Positions 12,301 to 26,035 of a DNA stretch of 64,000 bases are shown piece after piece. The notes under the pieces are model-generated. The model was not told the origin of the DNA. It saw only the letters and a list, made by a program, of their open reading frames with translations, and did not search any database. The DNA is from Apostichopus japonicus. Lineage: Eukaryota; Echinodermata; Holothuroidea; Aspidochirotida; Stichopodidae. The translations under genes and the position numbers were made by a program. The stretch covers positions 17,598,265 through 17,662,264 of the forward strand of contig NC_092573.1 in assembly GCF_037975245.1 (NCBI RefSeq). Reading direction: 5' to 3'. How positions within the stretch are numbered: position 1 is the first letter of the stretch; each line of letters begins with the position of its first letter.

Positions 12301-12626
12301 GTGGTAACATAGTGAACTCGATGCCTAACATAACATCTTACACAATAAATCCAGTTTTGTTTGCAATATATTTTGTGCTCCCGGTATAGGCTACAGTAGT
12401 GTACACGTATCCTATATATGCCAAGCCGGTAGGTAGTATAGTCTACTACTTTACAAGTACTACTCAGGCAGCTGTGATGTTATCGAAAAGAAACCTTTCA
12501 AATTGGCAGGTCACTTTATGATGAAATACACAAAGGAGGAAGTTAGTTTAGTTCCGATAAACACAAACAAGAAGTATGTCTAACAGTAATTTAACTATTC
12601 CCTTCGTTTCGAAGGGCGTAATTTAT
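9330..12626. other. Intergenic, nothing supported
   Basis: No gene called. Contains a 14-base C run (11807-11820) and several 60-80 codon frames without coding character. A short direct duplication (GGATAAGCTACTCATACT) occurs twice at about 11287-11321. Confidence 0.55.
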
Positions 12627-12841
12627 GGAGCACGATAGACGATTTACGTCGGCCTGTCTTTGCAAAGAGGCTCTGGAACCCGGCAATCTCCAAAAACGAT
12701 CGGCTTTGCTCATTCGACTAAAACGCTTTAGCGTCCGAGTTCGTTATCAATTACAGACGCTTAGTTGATCACATGAGAGAAGCTGATCGTACGAGCTTTC
12801 TCGCACGCAAGGCCGAAAGAAATAGAAGACAAAGAAATTAA
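12627..12841 (+). other. CpG-rich, coding-like patch of unknown nature
   Basis: CpG is visibly denser here than in surrounding DNA. One frame begins ATG at 12627 and reads about 47 codons (MEHDRRFTSACLCKEALEPG onward, basic towards its end) to a TGA. An overlapping frame then reads ALASEFVINYRRLVDHM and ends ARKAERNRRQRN with TAA at about 12839. The frames could be one exon with a frameshift, an old gene fragment, or chance in a CpG-rich regulatory patch. I do not recognise a family. Confidence 0.25.
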
Positions 12842-15800
12842 TTTCGTAAATTCATGCAAACGGTAAAATGCCACTTTTCTCTTTTGATAAAAAGGGCTAC
12901 TTCACCCGTACATCTCTATAGTATAATTGACAAGTGGGTTGTTAAACTTTTGTTTAAAATACCACTCTGTGTCGACGGGAAGATATCAAGTTAACTGTAG
13001 ACTACGCATGAAAAAACCCTCAAAGTGCCGAGGAATTTCCTCAGCGTTGCTGTTTTTCTTAAAATTATTCTGTTTTTAGACATGCATCAATGGAACTCGT
13101 TCTAAATAAAAAAAACATTATAACAACAATGGCTCTGAGAAAGAAGACAAAAAAAAGTATAAGGAACTCACCTAACGTTGGATCGTACTCGTTGATAAAT
13201 CTTCTGGTGATGAATTTTACAGTAAGTGCTGTGATGAATACGAAGGAAATTAGAAAAACCGTTGTTACTCAGAAAATGTTTAAACGTATGCGAATCAGGT
13301 CACATAATTTTACAAGCATCTATTGTATTGTAGCAATTGGCATAGAATGTCAATCAGGTCAATTTCATTTGGGTCAAAACCATGATCACTCTTAAAAAAC
13401 AGTTACGGCGAATCCTCTTTCATATTATATGCTTGTATACGTTTTACATGGATAAAATTAAAGCAGCATGATAAATATAATACGTTTCAGCAACCTCAGC
13501 TTTAATTAATTACGGTACTTTTACAAAATATTCGTTATAGTACAGTAGTTGTATATTTAAATGGATGCAAAAGAGGTCATTCGAAAACTCAACCAAATGC
13601 CGAGAGGGGTAAAGCATCGTCAGCTATAAACTATGACGAGAAAAAAACTTGATTAAATTCACCCATCAATTTGTACTAAAGTTAAATAAATTAAATATAA
13701 CACTTTCCGTGCAAAGAAATAAAATAGAATGATTCCTTTAAGAGTCTCAAATTAGATAATAAAACCCTCCCATCGATGACTATATGTTAAATTTAACCAT
13801 TATCAGGTTAACTCTGGCAGCCTTCTTCCTATCGGATAGCCAAAGTTTCAACAATGTTTGCAGTGTACATATTAACTACTCCAGTGAAAACGCGCTATAA
13901 TTCAACAATGATCGGAACTTTAATCAAATCTAATTTGTATTTTATAAAATGGAAATGCTAAGCCTTACATTAAGGATTTCGGTTTTGGAGAATGGCCTTT
14001 AAATATAGAACCAAGCAAATATATAGACAATGGTTACAACTGTGTAAATCTAACGTAGAGGGAACGTCAGCATGTGTCATCAGGTGGAAAAGGATACATG
14101 GTTAAGATGGTCACATTTCAAAACACGTTGACACTCTCACCATTGAGCCATTCGTGTTAATAGTTCGATGCTCTCACTCACAGTATTCGAAACATGGTTT
14201 TAGGTTTATGTTGACGATTTAGGTGGGGTGAGTGTGTGTATGTAGTGGGGGGGGGGGGGGTGATAAGCTTACAACGAATCTAAATTAGCTTACTGAAAAG
14301 TCAAATATGAAAGTTGTATATGAAACTAATTATATATAAGTAAATGAATATTGGAAAACTGACTGGGAAATATTAGACAATGGAAAAATGACCATATTAA
14401 CCAATTCTTTGCTCTTTCCATTTATGAAAGTTTATCTGACACACTTCTACAACATTTCAAAATGATCAGATAAAGTTTGGTCTTAATTAAGATTCTTCCA
14501 TAGCAACTTCGCTTTGAAGAATTATGACAAAATAGTCGGAAAGCCTTGCTTTGCTAAAATCAGAGTAAGAAATGAGGCTTCATAGCCGTGTAATCGATAA
14601 CTTTATCTTCGTAATTTAATATTTTTTTTTCTTGGCACAAATTTCAAAAGAAGCCTTGTATTAAATCACTTCGTTAATTCAACACACAAAACACTGGTCC
14701 TCCCAAGCTACCGTCGCTGACTAAAATCCCCTATAGCCCATATACTTTTATATGTAGCAATATAGTAAAAGTGATTTCATTCGTTGGCGTTTAGGAACAA
14801 GTTGCGAACGGAGATTATAACCTCGTCATAATCAAAAGTGAACACAATTAATTGTCTTGTTATTCTACTAACCATTGAAAATTCTAAAAGAGGAGAGGGA
14901 ATGGGATTTCCCTTGCTAATTCGCTTAATATTACTCTATGAATCTGGGAGTTGCCACTCAATCATGGCAGCTGCCTCATGCATATTCATCATCGCTTGAA
15001 TCGACATATGCAGTGGATTCATGCAAAATTCGTTTGAGTTTGTAAATGGAATTTTTAGAATGTGTTCTACTTACAATAGGAGAGCACCAGTTATTAGATA
15101 CCTGTACAGTTTCGATCAAGGTTTCCTCGACGGAAGTTCAGGAATTTGGAATTTTGAAAATGCAGTTTAAACGGTTTACTGCTAGAAGGAGATAGGGATC
15201 GAGTCCGCTGTAGTTCTCTTGTATCAATTAAGCGTGGCACAGGTGAGATAGATGGCAGATTAAAGCAAAAGGAATCCCATGGGGGTGAATGCGTTATTTA
15301 AATCCAAGCCTTAGGGTTTCAGGTAAAGATCTAACATGTCACACCGAAAAATTTTCAATACGGTCTCGCCCGGAAGACGATCACATTTCGAACATGAGTT
15401 TATTTATTTCTGGATTCTTCGTATTACATTACGTTCGTGTACAACATGAGTTACTGTTACTTCGTCAGCTGAATGGTCGCAATATTGTGAAAGCAATGAT
15501 ACCAATAATTCTACGGAGGTGGGTGGGTATGGGTATGTGGTGGGTGTGTCTCATATCTTTCTTCGGGAGGGGAGGGAGGGGAGATGAAAATCCCAACAGA
15601 AATGGATATTATTGACAATTTGACACACATGTGCTGCTTATTGTAGCCTACATAAGCCAAGCTTAGAGTGTTTTTGGGGGTACCTATGAGGAGTCGACAA
15701 TGGAAGAACGCTTCCTAAAGATAGGGAGCATACTGGTGGGCTTTAAATACCAAATCTAAAGTTTACTCATCATACTTTTCAATTTTACTACTTACAGGTA

Positions 15801-17764
15801 TATTGACCTCGACCTGACAAAACATAAAGATGGGGTCTTTAACTCACTAGGATTAAGTACAAGTTAATGTCACAATTAAAAACCAAGGCATCACATGCAT
15901 ACACATACTGTACACACGCACACCCGCGCACACACATACACCAAGACACCCGGCAAAGACTGTCGATGAGGAACCAAAATGATTAATAGCGAAGATAGAT
16001 TTACTAAGCGATGTGTTTCGTAGTAATGAACGAACGATTCTTAATTAATATCTTCCCAGTGTAATTCCGGTATGTCATTAAATGACCAAGTGACGTCATA
16101 CACTGGCCTACGCACGCCAAACCGGTGCTTCACGTTGTTCGTAAAATATGGACCAAGCGTGGGTGGGTGGTGTGGGTGGAGTGGGTGGAGTGGGTGGAGA
16201 GGGGATGTGGCAAGACCCCTACGGGAATCTTACACAAATCGCTCTTTTGAAAGTAAAGTTACAAACTAACCTGATATTTATCCAGGGACAGATAAGAAGA
16301 TAGATTAACATTTGTGATGCACTGTCGGTAGGAATGAATATGCATTATTGCATAATGAAAAGATGAACTTCCCGAAAGTACACAATCTTGTCAGTTATGA
16401 CTTATTTACATGTGTATACAGAATGAAGAATGACTTAAACACTCCATTCATGACCATTGTTAATGTTAAGAGAAACATTTAGCGATTATTCGTTTAAAGG
16501 TCTAGGTTATCCACCCCTCCCCCCCCCCCCCCTTGACGATATAGAGGATAGAATGTCCTATAGCATATATACCTTTATATGTTCAATATATTTAATATTT
16601 TTTTTATTCCCAACACGTGACGACAAGAGGTGAGCAGGTCAGGTGCTGGTTTCATTGTTGAATTGTAGACTAAATATTTATGTTTCATTCAGGTTGTAAA
16701 TCAATCTCATAGGAATCAATGTTTACCAGAAACTTTATTAATAAACCACTACTGTACATCTGGATTATTTAGAATATTTAGAATGTGCTACAATGGTCAC
16801 TGCTTTTTCTATATGTCACCATAGATTGGGTTGAATGTTCACATAACCATAACATATTTCTACTATTAAACTTGACTTTTGAGAAGGATCATGTTATATC
16901 CGGTGATTACAAGGAATGACTGAATTGAGAAATTACAATAATTGATTTGGTTTATATTGTAAATATAAGTCTTTATTTAGAAACTAATCCTATCTAGGAT
17001 TGGAAGGCCATCCATAATCAATTTTGAAAGTTACATACAATGCACATTGCCTCAGTGTACACGAAAAGCACTGTATAACTGCAGTTATATCTGTACATAT
17101 GAAGCCAATGATCGTAGCTAAATCCAATGAATATATAAATCTTATACTTTCCTCTTAATCTTAATCACGTCAAGAAATCAACCAATGGAAAATTAGAAAC
17201 TTTTGGAGAAAATACATATCTGGTTTTGGTAACCTAGCAACAGGTATACAAACATATGCAGTTATAAAGTACTACACGACTAGCTAAGCTTAGTACAGAA
17301 AAACAAATAATGTAACGTGGTAGGCTACCATTATGGTTCACGTGATATAGGCTACTGTACACTATATGGAAATGACACGTTTTGTTAAATGATATTTGTC
17401 ACTCGAGCGTACGATACACAACATGCGCATTATGAATGAAATTTTTAAATCGAGAAGGAAGTTCGGGTAACTGAATCAATTTCCACCTATAATTAAATTT
17501 CTTGCATCAAGAATGTTTCGAATTACTTATAACAGAGATGCGAAGGTTATTATTAGACTCCACGTCGCCATTGATTTTCCGCTATACAGTAAAGACGTTT
17601 GGGAGGATTGTTGTAGAGAAAATTGCTCATTATGACAGATCTCTTTACAATGTCAAAAAAAAAATTGTATGAGATACACATGAACAGTGCGGTCCTCTCC
17701 ATTCGATCGGATGGCTTCAATCTGGTATTAAAGGATCAACAGACTGGGTTCAGGACTGATAAAA
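12842..17764. other. Intergenic, simple repeats only
   Basis: Holds a 14-base G run (14247-14260), a CA-rich stretch (about 15897-15945), a GTGGGTGGA-type repeat (about 16160-16202) and a 14-base C run (16519-16532). Frames at 13090-13395 and 15289-15615 lack support as genes. Confidence 0.55.
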
Positions 17765-17968
17765 TTATATACAGGTTATTGGGAGGGAATGGGACAAAGG
17801 GGGAAGGGGAGGGGGAAAAGGGGAGGGGAGAAGGGAGTGGTAGAAAGGGGAGGGGGAAAGGGGAGGGGGAGAAAGGGGAGGGGAGAAAGAGGATGTGAGG
17901 GAATATGGGAAGAAAGAGGTGGAAGGGAAGGAGAGGACGGGAGAAAGGGGAATGGGAAGCGGGTAGAA
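17765..17968. repeat. Polypurine (GGGGA-rich) tract
   Basis: About 200 bp almost free of pyrimidines on the plus strand, built of variable GGGGAGGGGGAAAGG-like units. The Gly/Lys/Glu-rich frames crossing it are repeat artefacts. Such mirror-like polypurine DNA can adopt triplex or quadruplex forms. Confidence 0.85.
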
Positions 17969-19656
<1,688 letters not shown>

Positions 19657-19996
19657 TTTTCGGTATAACCATCCATATACAAACATTTATACAGGTCTAA
19701 GTCCATAACGTTTACGGATTGAAGATTGTGCCTTAATTTATCTATTTCCACCGTGAGCGTTTAGGTTACGGGCTATAATTTATGAGTCGTGGTTTACAAC
19801 CTATACAAGAAAGGTATAAATGATTCGCTCTTTTGCGTATTGTAACTTTTGACTTGAATATTTATACTTTCGTTGTATTTTATGGGAGTCGTAGCCTGCT
19901 CTTGATACAACAACAACGATGTCGTATGTCACATGACATAAAAGCCGGTTCAAGCTAAGAAAGATGTAACGCAGTTTAATTATAAAATGAAATTTC

Positions 19997-20284
19997 GTGC
20001 TCAATATGACACACCATAGTTGTATTGGAATAAAATGTTCGCTAAAGCAAGACACATGCGCGTTAACACGATGGTACCCAGCAGACTATCAGGCGCGACC
20101 CAAGAGTGGGTCGAGAAATTGTTTCAGTGGATGGAGGAATTTTCTCATGCGTCGGGATTTTCTCTACAGTTTACCTGGCTTGGTGACACCCATTGTCCAA
20201 GCTAGCTTTGATGCATTTTGTGCGTCGATTTTAATAGGTCGCGATGGCTCAGTCCCCATGTTAGTTCCTGAACCGTGGGCTTGA
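19997..20284 (+). pseudogene. Possible gene fragment in two overlapping frames, unidentified
   Basis: Two plus-strand frames overlap. One (20020-20205) reads MRVNTMVPSRLSGATQEWVE and on through a Trp/Phe-rich region that includes LFQWMEEFSHASGFSLQFTW. The other, in a different frame, continues as SFDAFCASILIGRDGSVPML to a TGA at 20284. Amino acid use and local CpG content look more coding-like than the neighbourhood. A single shift of frame would join them, so a decayed exon or transposon fragment is possible. No family recognised; chance is not excluded. Confidence 0.25.
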
Positions 20285-20879
20285 AAGTTGTCGGATCGCT
20301 GTTTTAAAGATTTACTTTGAAACAGGCTTTTAAATCGTTTAATTATAATACAATTTTGGTTGCAAAGAAACGTGGATATTACTTACAAACAACTCACCTA
20401 CCTTCAGTTTGATGAGGTGAACTACAAATCACTCACAGGATAATTCAGTTATTTGAATGAAACTTACAGCGATCAAGCAATCCCAAAGTGTCAGTAATAT
20501 TTGTCTCGAAAGGTTAGGTAAATTTGTGTCGAAATAGAATATATTTGGACAACTATAAGGGTTAAAATTCCGTAGACACAAATCTCTCCTATATAGACAC
20601 GCTGTATAAAATGATTAGATCAGCGATTGTCCCAGAGCTGCCGATCAACTTGGGAACCAATAAATGTTATCAGTAGGTTACGCCATAGTGCAGTTGTCAT
20701 GAAAATACAGGTAAGTGACATCGCAGCTGTAAGTTTGTTGATTTAACAAAATAGTCTTTTACTGAATTGAGCAGATTTCATTTGGGAATACAGGAAGGAG
20801 TATAAGTTTGTGGTAATGATTGGGGTCCTACTGTAAAGGATTGGGGTCGAATAGGGTGGAACATGAGGCAGATACTCTT

Positions 20880-21205
20880 ATAGACCTATATCAGGGTGAT
20901 GTGTATAGCATAGCAAACACCCAAGGAAAACATTATCTTGATGATGTGTATATTCAGTTCAGCTTAGTGTAATCTTGGTCACGGACCTCTGTTTTGGAGT
21001 GAGGGGAGGGGTAAGGGGTGGTTAAGCAGGCAGGAAGGAAGATTTTCTGCAAACCTACTTCAAAGCGACCTGTATAGCATGCACCTAGACGGTAGATGTC
21101 AATCAAGTTTCTCACGGAAAACAAAACATTAATCTTGATAATGTGTGATTAGTTAGTTTAATGTAATCTTGGTCACGAACCTCTGTTTCGGTGTGATTGG
21201 CGTGT
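20880..21205. repeat. Imperfect tandem duplication of about 195 bp
   Basis: The phrase GTGTAATCTTGGTCACGGAC with flanking GAAAACATTA and CTCTGTTTTGG (about 20925-21001) recurs as AATGTAATCTTGGTCACGAAC with GAAAACAAAACATTA and CTCTGTTTCGG (about 21117-21198). Divergence is roughly 15-20 percent by eye. Confidence 0.6.
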
Positions 21206-22829
21206 AATTATTTCACCTTTTACCTTTATCAAGACATGTTTAAGAAGGAAAGAAGGTTCATGATATCGCTTAGCGATGAAAGGAATGCAAAGGTGACGAT
21301 AGCCCCTCCGAAATATGCACGACATGTAACAATATACTTCCTTGGGGTCAGTGTTAACCCAGTTTCTATATACCTGATACGTGAACATCATAATCTAAAA
21401 ATTCTGAAATTGTCTTAAAACATTTTGGGGAGAATTTCGGGATGCATTTTGATACATGATCAGTTGGGTTTTTCTCAAGTTTTAATATTTCAAATAACAA
21501 TGAAATTGCAGCATTTTAACATATTTCTGATTTGCAACTTATAACAAGACTGAACAATATTACAACATTTTTTGGGCGACGAAATGTTCGGAACCAAATG
21601 GAAATATTTAATAATTTAACGATTACTGTTCATTTGTGAAAATAAACGAAAGACAGTGTTTTTATTTAACGTGTCGAGGGCGCAAAAATATTTATTCATC
21701 CGTTTGTTTGCGTTCCTTGAAGAACCAACCCACGAGTATGTATGTGTTTTGCCAATGCAAATCTATCCATTAAATAGTCATTCGCATCGAAAATTATCTA
21801 TAGATCAAATCAATAACCTGTAATCAAAATGCCAAAGTAAATTGTAAAAGCATGGCTGCGTAATTCAGCATCACCAGTATAAAAGAATTGTTTGTAATAT
21901 ATATTACTAATGGTGTATATGCACATGAAGTGACACGTTATTTACAGTTGATCTATAACATTTTGTTCTTATCCGGATACAATAAGTTATTGTTAATTTA
22001 TGTCACAGAATCTATATCTATATCCAAACTGGTTTATCTGAAAGTTTATTGCAGAATGTACAGTAATGTTTATTTCTTTTAAAAGCTGTGTGACCCTAGC
22101 GTAAACTGTCACAAGACAGTTCCCGATTCCGCTTTCCAGTGACCCTATAAAGACATTGGACACTCCTGACAGTTTTGATACCTAGGTAGTCCCGTGCCGG
22201 TAAAATCGACTGTGAAAATGTGTCATAACTGATGTAAATTCTTGTTATTAAGAAAGGTCACCGTAAGACTGACAATAATAATAATCAAACGTCAACATCA
22301 TTCAATGATCAGCCATATATAGGCCTGTAAACCTAAACACTGGACTTGCCTCAAGTCGGTTTGTTATTCAGTTCATCGGAATTCCTCGAAAGGGACTTAT
22401 AAAAGCCCGCCATGGGTCACAGGGTGATATTATACTTACGTTAATATATTCCAAGGGTTTTGAAATAATTTGTTATTTTGACCAGCAGCTTAAAAGATAA
22501 AATAAACAACCACGTAACAGACTTCATACAGCCTAGCTGTACGTAGGCTGTCGGAAGACAGTATATTGTGTGACAAAGATAGCCAATATGTGTGCAGTCA
22601 ACCATGTATCCACATGTATACTTGGAAGGTTTGCAGATACTGTATATGAGGAGAAAGTAACATAGTTACTTTCGTGTGCGTGGCTGACAGTATTAGAAAT
22701 ATAAAATCGTTCACGGAATGAACGATGTAGGAGTAGGGGGGGGGGGGGGGCGGAAGCGTATCATGTATGGAATTCAGGGGTGGGGACTGGGCATTTTTCG
22801 ACTGTATAGTTGAACCCATGAAGGAGACG
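21206..22829. other. Intergenic, nothing supported
   Basis: AT-rich, no supported gene. A 15-base G run lies at 22736-22750 just left of the satellite array. Confidence 0.55.
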
Positions 22830-24724
22830 AGTAGTATACGGTACGAGTACGCATACCGGAGTACGCGGACACAAAACAAGTCTGCTATCAACTAAAACCA
22901 TGATTTCATTAAGTATGCGGTACGAGTACGCATACCGGAGTACGCGGACACAAAACAAGTCTGCTATCAACTAAAACCATGATTTCATTTAGTGTGCGGT
23001 ACGAGTACGCATACCGGAGTACGCGGACAATACAAGTCTGCTATCAACTAAAACCATGATTTCATTTAGTATACGATACGAGTACGCATACCGGAGTACG
23101 CGGACACAATACAAGTCTGCTATCAACTAAAACCTTGATTTCATTTAGTATACGGTACGAGTACGCATACCGGAGTACGCGGACACAATACAAGTCTGCT
23201 ATCAACTAAAACCTTGATTTCATTTAGTATACGGTACGAGTACGCATACCGGAGTACGCGGACACAATACAAGTCTGCTATCAACTAAAACCTTGATTTC
23301 ATTTATTATACGATACGAGTACGCATACCGGAGTACGCGGACACAATACAAGTCTGCTATCAACTAAAACCTTGATTTCATTTAGTATACGGTACGAGTA
23401 CGCATACCGGAGTACGCGGACACAATACAAGTCTGCTATCAACTAAAACCTTGATTTCATTTAGTATACGGTACGAGTACGCATACCGGAGTACGCGGAC
23501 ACAATACAAGTCTGCTATCAACTAAAACCTTGATTTCATTTAGTATACGGTACGAGTACGCATACCGGAGTACGCGGACACAATACAAGTCTGCTATCAA
23601 CTAAAACCTTGATTTCATTTAGTATACGGTACGAGTACGCATACCGGAGTACGCGGACACAATACAAGTCTGCTATCAACTAAAACCATGATTTCATTTA
23701 GTATACGGTACGAGTACGCATACCGGAGTACGCGGACACAAAACAAGTCTGCTATCAACTAAAACCATGATTTCATTTAGTATACGGTACGAGTACGCAT
23801 ACCGGAGTACGCGGACACAAAACAAGTCTGCTATCAACTAAAACCATGATTTCATTTAGTGTGCGGTACGAGTACGCATACCGGAGTACGCGGACACAAA
23901 ACAAGTCTGCTATCAACTAAAACCATGATTTCATTTAGTATACGATACGAGTACGCATACCGGAGTACGCGGACACAATACAAGTCTGCTATCAACTAAA
24001 ACCTTGATTTCATTTAGTATACGGTACGAGTACGCATACCGGAGTACGCGGACACAATACAAGTCTGCTATCAACTAAAACCTTGATTTCATTTAGTATA
24101 CGGTACGAGTACGCATACCGGAGTACGCGGACACAATACAAGTCTGCTATCAACTAAAACCTTGATTTCATTTATTATACGGTACGAGTACGCATACCGG
24201 AGTACGCGGACACAATACAAGTCTGCTATCAACTAAAACCTTGATTTCATTTAGTATACGGTACGAGTACGCATACCGGAGTACGCGGACACAATACAAG
24301 TCTGCTATCAACTAAAACCATGATTTCATTTAGTATACGGTACGAGTACGCATACCGGAGTACGCGGACACAATACAAGTCTGCTATCAACTAAAACCAT
24401 GATTTCATTTAGTATACGGTACGAGTACGCATACCGGAGTACGCGGACACAATACAAGTCTGCTATCAACTAAAACCATGATTTCATTTAGTATACGGTA
24501 CGAGTACGCATACCGGAGTACGCGGACACAATACAAGTCTGCTATCAACTAAAACCATGATTTCATTTAGTATACGGTACGAGTACGCATACCGGAGTAC
24601 GCGGACACAATACAAGTCTGCTATCAACTAAAACCTTGATTTCATTTAGTATACGGTACGAGTACGCATACCGGAGTACGCGGACACAATACAAGTCTGC
24701 TATCAACTAAAACCTTGATTTCAA
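22830..24724. repeat. 79-bp satellite array, about 24 copies
   Basis: The constant core GTACGAGTACGCATACCGG recurs every 79 bp (for example 22841, 22920, 22999) to about 24656; the third unit is 2 bp short. The rest of the unit is GTACGCGGACACAATACAAG, then TCTGCTATCAACTAAAACC, then A/T TGATTTCATTTAGTATACG. The segment CGGTACGAGTACGCATACCG is palindromic at 16 of 20 positions. Copies differ only at a few diagnostic positions, indicating strong homogenisation. It is not a CRISPR array: there are no variable spacers and the genome is eukaryotic. The array ends abruptly at TTTCAAAGGATC. Confidence 0.97.
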
Positions 24725-25651
24725 AGGATCACATCGCGACTGATGTTGGTTCAGGTGACGTTTGCTCAGACGATTCGTCCAAAAGCAATGTAATCTTCAC
24801 TTATCTGGGATTACATCAGACCAGGCATTCTGTTTAGAGCTAATTTAGCGCACATCTCTATGATCAACTGTGTAGTCTATATTCTATTTATGGCTTAGGC
24901 TTTGTGCATGTATAATTCTTATGGATTTAAAGTCTATAGATTGTTACAAGTTCTTCCTTTTTTGAACACGAGTTTGTTTTCTTTACTCGCATGTACGATG
25001 ATTAAATCAACCCGTCATTTCCAAATTTAGCAAATTGCTCAACAAAACGGCTCGCTATACACTCTTAGACGTAAACAATCAACAAAGGATCTATGTATAG
25101 GCCCAAACAACAACAGCAAAGAAGGATAACAAAACCACACACATGCACACAAAAGGTGATGATAGTTACTGTACTAATAGTATGAACATTAACTTGGTAA
25201 AATTACCGCATTTTGTTCCAAAAATCATCGTCCATACAGGCAGTTGCATGTATTATATTTTTGTTCACATTTTTAAACTAAAACGACAAAAAATAAAACT
25301 TTTCCTTCTTCATAACGTGAAATGATACTTCGATATCGTCAGCCATACGAACTGCATATTTACTATTGTACAGCAGTATATACCGAATTATACCGAAAAT
25401 GTTGCTAAACAGCAACGTAAATAGAGCTACATGCTTTTTAAACTTGCACGGTTGGTGCTTGAGCTTCTTAAAGATAACCAGGTCACTCCGTACAGACACG
25501 GTCAACTCTAGACAACTAACGTGCGACAGCTGTGAGGAGACAGGTAAGTGAGAAAGCGAAGCAAACACGTCTCAAACATATTGACCAATCACGGAAACAC
25601 AAACACCAAGTCTCTCTCTCTCTGATGAAACTAGTTCATAAAGTTGGTTAC
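24725..25651. other. Intron or intergenic, no exon seen
   Basis: Lies downstream (minus sense) of the Ras-like first exon. I could not find a second GTPase exon here. Confidence 0.5.
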
Positions 25652-25757
25652 CTGACTTTCCGACGCCAAGACTACCCAGGAGGCTAACTTTGTATTCTGG
25701 AATTACCCCCGGGTTGGATCCGGTCCGACGATGAAACTTGGACCGTGAGTGCGACAT
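25652..25757 (-). CDS. First coding exon of a Ras-family small GTPase (partial gene)
   Basis: On the minus strand ATG at 25757-25755 opens 35 codons plus one base before a GTAACC donor (25651-25646). The product starts MSHSRSKFHRR and runs through GVIPEYKVSLLGSLGVGKS. GSLGVGKS is a textbook G1/P-loop (GxxxxGKS) with the usual hydrophobic beta-1 strand (YKVSLLG) before it, and splitting directly after GKS is a known intron position in RERG/RASL-type genes. A 20-residue N-terminal extension precedes the fold, longer than in Ras or Rap. The later exons (switch regions, NKxD, SAK) were not found between here and the left edge, so they lie behind a large intron outside the window, or this is a stray exon. 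Subfamily cannot be fixed from the P-loop alone. Confidence 0.6.
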
Positions 25758-25992
25758 CGCTGGACACTTAGCGGTGTCTCAAAATTCCCTTGTATAGACT
25801 ATGTATTTGAAAACAGAGAAAAATTCTTCAAATGTTATAGCTTGAAATTACTTACTGCTGTGATATCATACACGTGATCTACTGTAATTTAACAAAAAAT
25901 GACATGATTACTAACTTAGGAACCGAGACGTATATTCTAAATGTAAGAAAGTTATAGATTTCTTTGTGTGACGTTTGACAGGTAACTTCACG

Positions 25993-26035
<43 letters not shown>

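Noticed and set aside
13090-13395. 101-codon frame on the plus strand
   Set aside because: Lysine/asparagine-rich as expected from AT-rich DNA, with no family resemblance.
22830-24724. Regular direct repeats reminiscent of a CRISPR array
   Set aside because: The whole 79-bp unit is repeated with no variable spacers, and the DNA is clearly eukaryotic; it is a satellite.
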